Shown here piece after piece: positions 20,901-29,119 of a DNA stretch of 64,000 nt (positions are counted from its first letter, which is position 1; every line of letters starts with the position of its first letter). The position numbers were made by a program, and so were the translations under genes. Source of the stretch: Gordonia jacobaea (GTDB lineage: Bacteria > Actinomycetota > Actinomycetes > Mycobacteriales > Mycobacteriaceae); contig NZ_LDTZ01000016.1 in NCBI RefSeq assembly GCF_001186365.1, forward strand, positions 477,033 to 541,032, in the 5' to 3' direction. The notes under the pieces are model-generated. The model ran no database searches, had not been told where the DNA came from, and saw nothing but the letters and a program-made list of their open reading frames with translations.

Positions 20901-21420
20901 CACCGCATTCCACGCATGGGTGGAGCGGTGGTTCGGTGCGACGCGGCTACTCGATATCGACGAGCTACCGGGAGCCGCCGACTCCTCGGCCTCGCCGGAC
21001 GCCGATCTCGACGCACTGCGCGACGCGTTCCTGGCGTCGAAGTGGGCGTCGCGCAATCCCAGCGAGGTCGAGGTCCCGTTCGAGACGGTCATCGGCGACA
21101 CGGTGATCCGCGGCCGGATCGACGCGGTGTTCGCAGAACCCGACGGCTCGTGGGTCGTCGTCGACTGGAAGACGGGTGCGGTGCCCGGTGGTCGGCGCGA
21201 CGGGGCGTCGAACGACTCGACCGTCGGTGGTGCGCAACGAGAATCCGTCGACATCCAGCTCGCCGCCTATCGGATCGCGTGGGCGCAGCTCGCGGGTGTG
21301 CCGGTCGAGCGGGTCAGTGCGGCGTTTCACTACGTCCGGCACAACTACACCCTCGAGCCCGAGGTGTTGCCCGACCATGACGATCTCGTCGCGCTGCTCG
21401 CGCGAGAGTCGGATCAGTGA
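17959..21420 (+). CDS. adnB: AdnB subunit of the AdnAB helicase-nuclease
   Basis: A 1153-residue superfamily 1A helicase with a C-terminal nuclease. Walker A is GAGAGKTET (about residues 45-53), motif Ia is LTFTRKAASEL, Walker B is LLDEYQDTGHSQ (about residue 290), motif III is GDPIQSIYGWRGA and a VHAAKGLEW motif is present. The nuclease carries VVDWKTGAVPG and QLAAYRIAW near residue 1070. No FeS cysteines are seen in this subunit. The intact DEYQD motif, against DDAQ in AdnA, fits the known arrangement in which the AdnB motor drives translocation. Its start lies inside the adnA stop region. Confidence 0.95.
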   Translation: MTDVDVRRARVSATSLAAALGLPLPTTEQVAVIEAPLEPLLVVAGAGAGKTETMASRVVWLVANGLVSPDEILGLTFTRKAASELGARIRRRLSMLAGSPALVNWDPDGMLAARLRSADPEVSTYHAYAGRLIADYGLLLPVEPSSTLLSETELWQLAFSIVSNWTGPLHTTKVPSGVTEAVLRLHGEMAEHLVDLDTLTAWGDDLRSMVDTLPPGPRQRAAPSKDLIKIQEVIDERRELLPMVAALRDAMREQSALDFGSQMSLAAQLVQRNPDVAAGERRSFRAVLLDEYQDTGHSQRILLSTLFGGAATKASGGERIPTVAVTAVGDPIQSIYGWRGASAANLPRFTADFPRSDGRPSERLELLTSWRNPSHTLELANRTSEELRRRGIPVSVLRPRPDAPSGTVSMALTSTVVDERAWVGEAIERHYRDAERDGVDPPTVAILVRRNEDSAPLAAELESRGIPAEVIGIGGLLHVPEIEDVVATLRLMADPMAGTAAMRLLTGARWQLGAADIAALWRRATNLAADAIAASGGAVTSREELDAALDAVLPTEVVDRAGIADAVVDPGDPEAYTPQGYARIRAFGAQLEALRRRIGQPLPELVADVENTIGVGIEAQIRARRMRGAITGREHLDAFAEYVTAYADRPGANLPGLLAFLDTAETIEKGLEPGRIEVAEQRVQILTVHAAKGLEWDVVALPHVAARIFPGGRADTTWMRSAKELPGPLRGDLAEPGTGEGFPTFDLAAAGISNRKELAEALTLHKEAIDERRLEEDRRLLYVALTRARHDLLVSAHHWSETGDKPRGGSEFFDELVAIVSDAIADPAVDSDGLSIDELAPPPDDGAANPLAERIIRESWPADRLGARRGGVDAAARLVLDAVAARSAPALFDAPAGNAAGSDATAEDPEIAEDPEIAQWRAEVDALLAEHHRGNQAVVDVALPTHLSVSQLVELDSDEREFARRLRRPTPFRPNPTARRGTAFHAWVERWFGATRLLDIDELPGAADSSASPDADLDALRDAFLASKWASRNPSEVEVPFETVIGDTVIRGRIDAVFAEPDGSWVVVDWKTGAVPGGRRDGASNDSTVGGAQRESVDIQLAAYRIAWAQLAGVPVERVSAAFHYVRHNYTLEPEVLPDHDDLVALLARESDQ

Positions 21421-21475
21421 TACACCTCGCGGATGCATTAGATTCACACCCTGTGAAGCAAAGGTGGTTCGGCTG

Positions 21476-22546
21476 ATGCGCGGACGCGGATTCCGACGTC
21501 GATGGCGGGGCGAGGAGCTGTCCGACGGCCCCGACTACGCACTCGTCGGCGTCGTCCGTATTCCGGAGCTCAAGCAGAGTCCCGCACGGGCGATCGGGCG
21601 TCGGGTCATCTTCGCTGTCGTCGCGCTCTTCTTCACGGCCATTCTCGTCTACGTCGACCGCAGTGGATACCGCGACGTTCAAGACAACCCGCTCTCATTT
21701 CTCGACGCGATGTACTACTCGGCTGTGACGTTGTCGACCACCGGCTACGGCGACATCACTCCGTTCAGTCCGTCGGCCCGCCTGCTCAACCTGCTGATCA
21801 TCACTCCGCTACGCGTGCTGTTCCTGATCGTGTTGATCGGTACGACGCTCGAGGTGCTCACCGAGCGGTCTCGCCAAGCTCTCAAGATCCAGCGCTGGAG
21901 GAACAACGTGCGCAACCACACCGTCGTCATCGGGTACGGCACCAAGGGTCGTACCGCGGTCGACGCGATGATCGGCGACGGCATCAAGCCGTCCGAGATC
22001 GTCGTCGTCGACAACAACCCGGGTGTCCTCGAGCATGCGGAGGCCGACGGTCTCGTGACCGTCCGCGGCGACGCCACCAAGTCCGACGTCCTGCGGCTGG
22101 CCGGTGTCGCGCACGCTGCCAGCATCGTCGTGGCCGCCAACCGCGACGACACAGCCGTCCTCGCCACGCTGACGGCACGCGAACTTAATCCGCGCGCGAA
22201 GATCGTCGCGTCGATCAGGGAGTCGGAGAACACGCACCTGATGCGGCAGTCGGGTGCCAACTCGGTGGTCGTCTCGTCGGAGACGGCGGGCAGGCTCCTC
22301 GGTATCGCGACCATGACGCCGTCGGTCGTCGAGGTGATCGAGGACCTACTGACCCCCGACGCCGGCTATGCGATCGCCGAACGTGAAGTCGATCCGACCG
22401 AAACGGGCGGCTCGCCGGCCCACACCCGCGACATCGTCCTGGGCGTGCTGCGTAACGGTGTGCTGCACCGCGTCGACGACAGCGAGGTCGAGCAGATCGA
22501 GGCGGGCGACCGGCTGCTGTACGTCCGCAAGGGCGCGGGCGACTGA
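21476..22546 (+). CDS. Potassium channel with TrkA-N (RCK) domain
   Basis: A 356-residue inner-membrane channel subunit (Rv3200c-like). Two transmembrane helices (about residues 43-60 and 95-125) flank a pore helix and the selectivity filter STTGYGD. The cytoplasmic part has a TrkA-N Rossmann domain (VVIGYGTKGRTAVDAMIGDG, followed by VVVDNNP) and a TrkA-C-like end. Such channels open or close in response to ligands bound to the RCK ring. AAGGTGG lies about 9 nt before the ATG. It follows adnB by 55 bp and precedes nudC, as in mycobacteria. Confidence 0.92.
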   Translation: MRGRGFRRRWRGEELSDGPDYALVGVVRIPELKQSPARAIGRRVIFAVVALFFTAILVYVDRSGYRDVQDNPLSFLDAMYYSAVTLSTTGYGDITPFSPSARLLNLLIITPLRVLFLIVLIGTTLEVLTERSRQALKIQRWRNNVRNHTVVIGYGTKGRTAVDAMIGDGIKPSEIVVVDNNPGVLEHAEADGLVTVRGDATKSDVLRLAGVAHAASIVVAANRDDTAVLATLTARELNPRAKIVASIRESENTHLMRQSGANSVVVSSETAGRLLGIATMTPSVVEVIEDLLTPDAGYAIAEREVDPTETGGSPAHTRDIVLGVLRNGVLHRVDDSEVEQIEAGDRLLYVRKGAGD

Positions 22547-22580
22547 CGTTCGCCACCGGCGAGCGAGTAGAACAGAGACC

Positions 22581-23519
22581 ATGGGCGCCTTTGTCTTCGA
22601 CCAACCGCCGCTGCTGTCCCGGGGCACGTTCGATCGTGCCGACGAGGTCCGTGACGAGCCCGACCGCATGCTTGCGGGCTGGCCGACAGCGCGCGTACTT
22701 CGCATCGATACGGGCGGTCGCTACCCCGTGGAGCCCGACGGGGCGCTGAGGTGGATCGACAGTTCTGAGTTCGGAGACGAGCCGCCGGTCGACGCGGTGT
22801 TCCTCGCGCACACTGATACCGACCTGTGGACGATCAGGGTCGAAGGACTCGACGGCAAGACCGCCGATCCCCGACGCGGGGCATCCCGACTCGACGCCGA
22901 CGAGGCAGGGCTGCTCGCCACCGCGCTCGGCATCTTGAACTGGCATGCGACAGCGCGCTTTTCACCCGTCAACGGCTCGCCAACCGTCCCGGCGCGTGGC
23001 GGTTGGGTGCGTCGCAATCCGGAGACCGGCATCGACGAGTTCCCGCGCACCGACCCCGCGATCATCACCGTCGTCCACGACGGCGCCGACCGAATCCTGC
23101 TCGGACGCCAAGCCGTCTGGCCCGACCGGTGGTACTCGACGCTCGCGGGCTTCGTCGAACCGGGAGAGTCGTTGGAGCAGTGCGTGATCCGTGAGGTTCA
23201 CGAAGAGGTCGGAATCGCCGTGCGCGAGCCGCGGTACCTGGGATCTCAGCCGTGGCCTTTCCCCAGATCACTCATGCTCGGCTTCTCCGCGATCGGTGAC
23301 CCCGACGAACCGCTGCAGTTTCTCGACGGCGAGATCGGCGACGCGCAATGGTTCACGCGTGCCGAAGTGCTCGAGGCACTCGACCGCGGCGACGAATGGC
23401 TGCGGGGCATGCCCGAACCCGACGTCGCCGACGGCGAGGACGCCCCTCGGCTACTGCTGCCCGGCTCGATATCCATCGCGCGGGCGCTGGTCGAGGCCTG
23501 GGCCCGCACGCCCGCCTGA
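22581..23519 (+). CDS. nudC: NAD(+) diphosphatase / decapping Nudix hydrolase NudC
   Basis: A 312-residue Nudix enzyme that hydrolyses NADH/NAD to NMNH and AMP and can remove NAD caps from RNA. The Nudix box GFVEPGESLEQCVIREVHEEVGI lies near residue 190, followed by the NudC-specific SQPWPFPRS. The PRTDPAII strand precedes the Nudix fold. Unusually, the four zinc-binding cysteines of the E. coli-type NudC ribbon are absent. The corresponding stretch reads RFSPVNGSPT and the only cysteine of the protein is in the Nudix box. The gene lies 34 bp after the channel gene and converges on mrx1. Confidence 0.92.
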   Translation: MGAFVFDQPPLLSRGTFDRADEVRDEPDRMLAGWPTARVLRIDTGGRYPVEPDGALRWIDSSEFGDEPPVDAVFLAHTDTDLWTIRVEGLDGKTADPRRGASRLDADEAGLLATALGILNWHATARFSPVNGSPTVPARGGWVRRNPETGIDEFPRTDPAIITVVHDGADRILLGRQAVWPDRWYSTLAGFVEPGESLEQCVIREVHEEVGIAVREPRYLGSQPWPFPRSLMLGFSAIGDPDEPLQFLDGEIGDAQWFTRAEVLEALDRGDEWLRGMPEPDVADGEDAPRLLLPGSISIARALVEAWARTPA

Positions 23520-23530
23520 CCGGGCCTGTC

Positions 23531-23797
23531 TCAGACGCCGAGCTTCTTCTTGACGTCGGTGATCGACGGATTCGTGGCGGTCGTGCCGTCGGCGTACTGG
23601 ACCGTCGGGACAACATGGTTGCCACCGTTGACGCTGCCGACGAACTCGGCGGCGTCGGGGTTGCGCTCGATGTCGATCTCGGTCCACTCGAGGCCCGAGC
23701 TGCGCAGGGCCGTCTTGAGTCGTGCGCAGTAGCCGCACCACGATGTGGTGTACATGGTCAGCGCGGCGGGGGTCTGATTCTCAGATGTCTCGCTCAT
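23531..23797 (-). CDS. mrx1: Mycoredoxin Mrx1
   Basis: An 88-residue glutaredoxin-like protein with the active site WCGYC (Cys near residues 21 and 24), the cis-proline motif HVVPTV and the C-terminal [12 protein letters not shown]. Mycoredoxin-1 reduces mycothiol mixed disulfides in actinobacteria. The start at MSETSENQ is the first ATG that gives the family length, and the long upstream frame runs through a repeat. It is divergent from uvrD2, as Rv3198A and Rv3198c are neighbours in M. tuberculosis. Confidence 0.93.
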   Translation of the reverse strand: MSETSENQTPAALTMYTTSWCGYCARLKTALRSSGLEWTEIDIERNPDAAEFVGSVNGGNHVVPTVQYADGTTATNPSITDVKKKLGV

Positions 23798-23875
23798 GGC
23801 ATCCACAACACGAACTCGTCGGCGCGTGTTCCCGACCGGCTCTCGACGCCGACGAAGTGCACGCTCGGCCCAACA

Positions 23876-23979
23876 CGGCGCCCAGTCGACGGCGAGGGCG
23901 CACAGTGGGCCAGACACAGCGCCCAGTCGACCGGATGCAGCGCCCAGTCGACCGGATACAGCGCACAGTCGACGGTGAG
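23876..23979. repeat. Degenerate 21-bp tandem repeat between mrx1 and uvrD2
   Basis: About five copies of a unit close to CAGCGCCCAGTCGACCGGAT begin at 23876, 23897, 23917, 23938 and 23959. The third and fourth copies are nearly identical. The repeat occupies the shared upstream region of two divergent genes. Confidence 0.8.
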
Positions 23980-24063
23980 GTGTCGGACGTGAGCCCGACG
24001 CGCTTGTGGACAGCGGCGAACGGGCTCGCGTCGGCGTCGTATCGGGGTGCCATAGTGGAACCC

Positions 24064-26184
24064 GTGTCCGACAGCCCCTCACCGCCCCGCGCCGCACGTG
24101 ACCGCAGCATCCTCGACGGACTCGACCCCGAGCAGCGGGCCGCAGTCCTCGCGCCGCGCGGTCCGGTGTGTGTACTGGCGGGTGCGGGGACCGGCAAGAC
24201 GCGCACCATCACGCGGCGCATCGCGTATTTGATCGATCAGGGGCAGGTCAATCCCGGTCAGGTGCTCGCTGTGACGTTTACGGCTCGGGCTGCGGGGGAG
24301 ATGCGCGGCCGACTGAGGTCGCTCGGCGTCGGCGCCGACGGGCCCAGCGTGTTGGCGCAGACGTTCCACGCTGCAGCGATGCGTCAACTCCGCTACTTCT
24401 GGCCACGGGCGTTCGGCAGCGCGTCGTGGGAACTCCTCGACAACAAGTTCCCACTTGTCGGACGTGCGGCACGCAAAGCCGGACTCGACAGCTCCACCGA
24501 TACCGTGCGCGATCTGATGTCGGAGATCGAGTGGGCCAAGGCGTCGCTCATCGGACCCGAGGATTACGTCGCCGCCGTCACCCGCGTCACCAGGGAGACG
24601 CCTGCGCCCGCTGCGCAGGTGGCCAAAGCGTTCGCGGCCTATGAGGACGCCAAGGTCTCACCCGACGGCGACCGCCTCCTCGACTTCGATGACCTCCTCA
24701 TCTACATGACGACGATCATCGAGTCCGACGCTGGCCTCGCCGACGAATTCCGTTCGCGCTACCGGTGTTTCGTCGTCGACGAGTACCAGGACGTGACGCC
24801 GGTGCAGCAGGGTCTGCTCGACGCCTGGCTCGGCCCCCGCGACGACCTGACCGTCGTCGGCGACGCCAACCAGACCATCTACACGTTCACCGGTGCCACG
24901 CCGAAGTACCTCCTGGATTTCGGTCGCCGGTTTCCCGACGCCGCGCTCGTGCGCCTCGAACGTGACTATCGGTCGACGCCGCAGGTGGTCAGCCTCGCCA
25001 ACCGGGTGATCGGGGCTGCGCGCGGGCGGATCGCCGGGACGAGACTGCAACTGATCGGACAGCGCGACGCCGGGCCAGAACCCGAGTTCGCCGAATACGA
25101 CGACGAGCCGAGCGAGGCGTCGGCCGTCGCGTCGGCCATCAAGCGTCTGATGAACTCGGGCGTACCCGCCTCCGAGATCGCGATTCTCTACCGGATCAAC
25201 GCGCAGTCGGAGAATCACGAGCAGGCGCTCACCCAGGCGGGCATCCCGTACCAGGTGCGTGGTGGCGAGGCGTTCTTCACCAGGGCCGAGGTCCGCCAGG
25301 CCATGCGGCAGCTCTCGCTCGTGGCGCAGCGGGGCATCCGCGACGATGTCGAACTGGTCACTGTCGTGCGCTCAGTCCTCGGCGAACTCGGCATGTCCGA
25401 CGACGAGCCGACGGGTGCGCAGGCGAAGGCCCGCTGGCAGTCGTTGCGTGCTCTGTCCGGGCTTGCCGACGACATGCTTGCCGACAATCCAGCCCTCACG
25501 CTGACCGAACTGGTCACAGAACTCGATGCACGGTCGCAGGCCCGGCACCCACCGACTGTCCAGGGCGTCACGCTCTCGTCGCTGCACGCGGCGAAGGGAT
25601 TGGAATGGGACGCTGTGTTCCTGGTCGGACTGACCGAGGGATCGCTGCCGATCAGCCAGGCCATCAAGGGATCGTTCGACGACGTCGAGGAGGAGCGTCG
25701 ACTCTTCTACGTCGGCGTCACCCGAGCCCGTGAACATCTGCACATCTCGTGGGCGACAGCACGAAACGAGGGTGGTCGTGCACGGCGTCGTTCGCGGTTC
25801 CTCGCCGACCTCGTGCCCGACGACTCGCCCGCATCGCGTATCGCGCCGGCGTCGAAGCGAGCACCGCGCAAGGGACCGACGTGCAGGGTGTGCGGTTCAC
25901 GGCTGCTCGATTCGACGGCAACTCTGCTCGGCCGGTGCGCCGACTGTCCGTCGGACCTGGACGAAGGTCTGCTCGTGGCACTCAAGGAGTGGCGCCGTAC
26001 GCGAGCGGACTCGAAGAAGGTTCCAGCCTTTGTCGTCTTCTCCGACAAGACATTGCTCGCGATCGCAGAGCAACGGCCGACGGATTCCGCTGCGCTGGTG
26101 TCGATCTCGGGTATCGGTGCCGCCAAGCTCAACGAGTACGGCGAAGAGGTCATCGAACTCGTCAAAACCGCAGGTCAAAAATAG
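24064..26184 (+). CDS. uvrD2: ATP-dependent DNA helicase UvrD2
   Basis: A 706-residue SF1A 3'-5' helicase. Walker A is [10 protein letters not shown] (about residues 38-47), Walker B is [14 protein letters not shown], motif III is [13 protein letters not shown] and motif V is [13 protein letters not shown]. After the motor comes a tetracysteine module CRVCGS...CADCPSD, then an HRDC domain ending [21 protein letters not shown]. This layout is specific to mycobacterial-type UvrD2, where the cysteine module is needed for helicase activity. The GTG at 24064 gives the family length. Another GTG 9 nt upstream is possible. Confidence 0.94.
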   Translation: MSDSPSPPRAARDRSILDGLDPEQRAAVLAPRGPVCVLAGAGTGKTRTITRRIAYLIDQGQVNPGQVLAVTFTARAAGEMRGRLRSLGVGADGPSVLAQTFHAAAMRQLRYFWPRAFGSASWELLDNKFPLVGRAARKAGLDSSTDTVRDLMSEIEWAKASLIGPEDYVAAVTRVTRETPAPAAQVAKAFAAYEDAKVSPDGDRLLDFDDLLIYMTTIIESDAGLADEFRSRYRCFVVDEYQDVTPVQQGLLDAWLGPRDDLTVVGDANQTIYTFTGATPKYLLDFGRRFPDAALVRLERDYRSTPQVVSLANRVIGAARGRIAGTRLQLIGQRDAGPEPEFAEYDDEPSEASAVASAIKRLMNSGVPASEIAILYRINAQSENHEQALTQAGIPYQVRGGEAFFTRAEVRQAMRQLSLVAQRGIRDDVELVTVVRSVLGELGMSDDEPTGAQAKARWQSLRALSGLADDMLADNPALTLTELVTELDARSQARHPPTVQGVTLSSLHAAKGLEWDAVFLVGLTEGSLPISQAIKGSFDDVEEERRLFYVGVTRAREHLHISWATARNEGGRARRRSRFLADLVPDDSPASRIAPASKRAPRKGPTCRVCGSRLLDSTATLLGRCADCPSDLDEGLLVALKEWRRTRADSKKVPAFVVFSDKTLLAIAEQRPTDSAALVSISGIGAAKLNEYGEEVIELVKTAGQK

Positions 26185-26213
26185 GTTGTGTGCTCTACAG
26201 CGAACCGCATAGT
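26177..26213 (+). promoter_or_regulatory. Candidate WhiB7-type promoter of the whiB7 leader
   Basis: An A-rich stretch AAAAATA (26178-26183) lies just ahead of a TTGTGT -35-like hexamer, and CATAGT follows after 16 bp as a -10. WhiB7-controlled promoters carry an AT-rich element beside the -35 that is read by the AT-hook. This fits autoregulation. It overlaps the last codons of uvrD2. Confidence 0.5.
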
Positions 26214-26302
26214 CTGGTTCGCGTCAGCACGGGAAGGTCACCGGCACACTCATGTGTGCCACGACCCCTCGCGAAACCATCGAGACCGAAAGGAGTGGAT
26301 CA

Positions 26303-26590
26303 GTGAACGGAATCGCCAACGCAATCGTGATTGCGAACACGATCGTCGACGACGCGGCATCTGCTGTGTTCTTCGAACCGATCGCAGCGATGCCCGATGC
26401 TCATCGCATCACGCATGATGCGCCGCGCGCATGTGCCGTCAGTGACCACGCCTGGCGTGCTGCAGACCTGCAGCCCGCACCGTGTCTCGGTGCCACCGGT
26501 TTCCTACCGGCAGCACCGGTAGCGAGCACTGCCGCAGCGAAGCGAGCGATGCAGCGGTTCCCCGTACTGACTCGGGACCTCTCCACGTAG
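26303..26590 (+). CDS. Upstream ORF in the whiB7 leader
   Basis: A 95-codon frame starts at a GTG preceded by AAAGGAG with 7-nt spacing, one of the best ribosome binding sites in this region. It begins VNGIANAIVIANTIVDDAA and has no recognisable domain. It ends 21 bp before an intrinsic terminator and 172 bp before whiB7. Translated upstream ORFs in whiB7 leaders are known to couple ribosome stalling by antibiotics to read-through into whiB7. I infer the same here. The peptide itself need not be functional. Confidence 0.65.
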   Translation: MNGIANAIVIANTIVDDAASAVFFEPIAAMPDAHRITHDAPRACAVSDHAWRAADLQPAPCLGATGFLPAAPVASTAAAKRAMQRFPVLTRDLST

Positions 26591-26611
26591 GAGGGTTTCG
26601 ACAGCCACAAC

Positions 26612-26651
26612 GGCCACGGGTGAATCGCACAAGGCGACCCGTGGCCTTTCT
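26612..26651 (+). terminator. Intrinsic terminator/attenuator in the whiB7 leader
   Basis: A perfect 10-bp stem GGCCACGGGT/ACCCGTGGCC with a 15-nt loop is followed by TTTCTC. It lies between the upstream ORF and whiB7, so by default it should stop most transcripts. This is the position expected of an attenuator. Confidence 0.75.
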
Positions 26652-26762
26652 CGTGACGGATCACCGAACCACCACACCAGTGGATCGGCGACTCCCATCA
26701 CGTCGAGGCCGAGGGCCATCGCCACAGACGATGACCAACCTCGAACAGATGTGGAGTACCAG

Positions 26763-27086
26763 ATGACCGTCGAATGTGTTCTGGAGTCCTGTATCTCGGC
26801 GGACTGCGAGGTCGCTGCCGGGAACGCGCTGAGTGCCTCACCGGCAGTGAGTGCATCGACCCTTCCGTGTCAGGAAGCCGACGCCGACCTGTGGTTCGCC
26901 GAAGACCCTCGTGACCTCGAGCGCGCCAAGGCGATGTGCGCCGACTGCCCCCTGCGGGCGCAGTGCCTGCAGGCCGCGCTTGATCGTGCCGAGCCCTGGG
27001 GTGTCTGGGGCGGCGAGATCTTCGAGCGTGGTGCCGTGATCGCGCGCAAGCGCCCCCGCGGCCGCCCGCGCAAGACCGCGGCCTGA
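26763..27086 (+). CDS. whiB7: WhiB7 antibiotic-resistance regulator
   Basis: A 107-residue WhiB protein with cluster cysteines in PCQEAD and CADCPLRAQC, the turn GVWGGE and a C-terminal AT-hook RGRPRK, the combination that defines WhiB7. In actinobacteria it binds the primary sigma factor and induces intrinsic resistance genes when ribosomes are inhibited. The ATG at 26763 has GGAG about 8 nt upstream. It follows uvrD2 as in M. tuberculosis. Its 5' leader holds an upstream ORF and a terminator, and a GC-rich terminator follows. Confidence 0.95.
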   Translation: MTVECVLESCISADCEVAAGNALSASPAVSASTLPCQEADADLWFAEDPRDLERAKAMCADCPLRAQCLQAALDRAEPWGVWGGEIFERGAVIARKRPRGRPRKTAA

Positions 27087-27105
27087 CATGGACGGACACG
27101 ACCCA

Positions 27106-27163
27106 CGCGGCCCCCGCCTCATGCGACAGACGACGTCGCAGATGGCGGGGGCCGCGTTGCGTT
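27106..27163 (+). terminator. Terminator downstream of whiB7
   Basis: A 13-bp stem CGCGGCCCCCGCC/GGCGGGGGCCGCG with a 25-nt loop, followed by GTTGCGTT. It lies 20 bp after the whiB7 stop codon. Confidence 0.7.
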
Positions 27164-27213
27164 CTGGGCGACCTGCGACCTGGTGCGTGGGTCACCGTCA
27201 GGGATCGTCACAG

Positions 27214-27384
27214 TTAGGGACGCGCGCGAAAGCGAACCGCCCACTCGTTCGTCTCGACCTCGACGTCGGTGAAGCCCGCTGCGTTCAGTCGTTCGGCCAA
27301 CGTCGCCGGATCGACCGGCACACAGACGTCGCCGGCGTGCAGTGTCGGGGTGCTGCTCGAGCGTCCGGTGATCTGTATGACGTT
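27214..27384 (-). pseudogene. C-terminal stump of a SAM-dependent methyltransferase
   Basis: On the minus strand a reading frame ending at the TAA at 27214-27216 encodes about 57 residues that include VDPATLAERLNAAGF, TDVEVETNEWA and VRFRARP. This is the look of the last helix and strands of a class I methyltransferase. There is no start codon or SAM-binding half; the frame runs into the DNA bordering the DUF222/HNH gene at 27475. I read it as the remnant of a gene cut by that element. The family assignment rests on pattern recognition alone. Confidence 0.6.
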
Positions 27385-27474
27385 GACCCCGGAAATGGGC
27401 CCAGACTGTCATACGGATCGGGCTGGCATACGGATCGGGCTCATGCGACAAGACGATGCACTGCGGCTAGGTGG

Positions 27475-29022
27475 TCAGCGGGGGTATGTGGTGATGGTTT
27501 CGCCGGTGCGGGTGCTGGTCCAGGTGATGGAGAGGTCGGTGTGCATGGTGGGTGTCCAGAAGCCGAGGTGTTTGCGTTGGTGGTCGGGTCTGCAGAGGGG
27601 GACGAGGTTGAACAGCACGGTCCAGCCACCGGCGTGGGGGTCGGTGTGGTTGAACTTGACCAGGTGGTCGAGTTCGGTGTGTTCTGCGGGTTTGCCGCAT
27701 TCGGGGTATCGGCATACTCCGTGCAGGGCAATGACTTGTTTGCGTAGCCAGTCGGGTGGTCGGTATCGCAGCGCCCATGGTGGTGGGGCTGGGTAGCCGC
27801 CGTGTCCGGTGGGGTCGGCGGGAGGTGCGGGATTGTCGGGCAGCCCCCATGAGGCGAGGTTGGATGCCATCGCGGCGAGGTTGAGCCCTGGCGAGGTGAG
27901 GTTCGCTGGGAGACTCGGCGGCCCTGTGGTGGTGAGTGTTGTGAGGTCGGGAAACACGACGGTCCGTGCGATGACGCCTGCCGCGAGTTCGGCGGCGTGG
28001 GCGGGGTCGATTGTTCCGAAGCCGACGAGCCGTGGAACCTCGACACCGGCGGGATCGATGAGCACCTCCAATGCCGTCTGCTGTGCGGGCTCGGCTGTCG
28101 GCTCTTCGGCAGGTTGCTCTTCGCACGTCGCGCTGTCAGCGGCCACTTCGACGTCGGCCTCGTCGAACGGTGCTGTGTCGCATGGTGTTTCGGGGTTACG
28201 TGGTGTGGCGGGGCAGTCGGGATTGCCGCAGTGGCAGGTGAGGTGGGCGCCGGGGAGGCCTTGGATTTCGGCGAGGGCGGCGACGCGGCGTCGGCCTTGT
28301 GGGCGTGGGTCGTCAGAACAGAGTCGTTCGTCGATGAGTGTGGAGATGCGCTGGGCGAGGTGGAGGCCTTGTTCGGCGGGTAGGCAGCCGTCGAGGGTGA
28401 CGTGTCCGTGTGTGTCGGGTCGGATGTGGATGTTTTGGTTGCGGTCGGCGAAGTCGTGGCGGGCGTCCGCGGCGGCGTCGGGGTCGAGGGCGATCACGAG
28501 TTCGGAGAGTTGATCTCGCAGGGTGGAGTCGGCGGAGGTGCGTCGGGCGAGTTCGAGGGCGAGGGGTTCGGCATTCGCCCGCAGCGACGAGTCGAGCACC
28601 GACAGTTGGTCGGCGACGATTTCGATGCGGGACAACCGGATGCGGCCGTCGAGGAATGCGGTGGCGGTGTTGGGGAGGTCGGTGAGGTGGGCGCCGAGGA
28701 TGGCGTAGCGGCGCGCCAGTGATCGGGAGATGCCGAGCTGTAACGAGATTTCGGCGATCGCGGCTTTGTCGACGGCGTGATGTGTGTGCGGTCGGGTGGC
28801 GGCGACGACGAGCATGTCGTCGGCAATCGATTCGCCGATGCGGTAGGCCAGGAGCGCGGTGCGTGCTTCGGCCTGGCGTGCGAGGCGTTGGGTGGTGCGG
28901 GCGACCTCGTTGAGTTCGACGCCGGACAGGTGACCGATGGTGTCGATGTCGGCGGGAGTGAACGAGAGCGGCGAGTGAGGGAACGGTGAGGTCGGGGCGT
29001 GGTCGTCGATGATGTCGGTCAT
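27475..29022 (-). CDS. DUF222 / HNH endonuclease protein (13E12-like), copy 1
   Basis: A 515-residue protein with an N-terminal helical DUF222 domain (about residues 20-330) and a C-terminal HNH nuclease domain with CRYPECGK, ELDHLVKFNHTDPHAGGW and LCRPDHQRKH, holding the zinc-knuckle cysteines and the catalytic His. Proteins of this type belong to the REP13E12 repeat family, multicopy in mycolata and thought to be mobile. The ATG at 29022 has AAAGGGGGG just upstream. It ends next to a methyltransferase stump, and a 17-bp direct duplication (CATACGGATCGGGCT at 27410 and 27427) lies at that junction. Confidence 0.88.
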   Translation of the reverse strand: MTDIIDDHAPTSPFPHSPLSFTPADIDTIGHLSGVELNEVARTTQRLARQAEARTALLAYRIGESIADDMLVVAATRPHTHHAVDKAAIAEISLQLGISRSLARRYAILGAHLTDLPNTATAFLDGRIRLSRIEIVADQLSVLDSSLRANAEPLALELARRTSADSTLRDQLSELVIALDPDAAADARHDFADRNQNIHIRPDTHGHVTLDGCLPAEQGLHLAQRISTLIDERLCSDDPRPQGRRRVAALAEIQGLPGAHLTCHCGNPDCPATPRNPETPCDTAPFDEADVEVAADSATCEEQPAEEPTAEPAQQTALEVLIDPAGVEVPRLVGFGTIDPAHAAELAAGVIARTVVFPDLTTLTTTGPPSLPANLTSPGLNLAAMASNLASWGLPDNPAPPADPTGHGGYPAPPPWALRYRPPDWLRKQVIALHGVCRYPECGKPAEHTELDHLVKFNHTDPHAGGWTVLFNLVPLCRPDHQRKHLGFWTPTMHTDLSITWTSTRTGETITTYPR

Positions 29023-29119
29023 GGCCCCCCCTTTGCGCCGGTATGTCGGTGATCGCTTGTGTGTTCGATCTGACAACAACGCTACAGGGTGGGTACGACA
29101 ATTCGGACACGCGGAAAAC

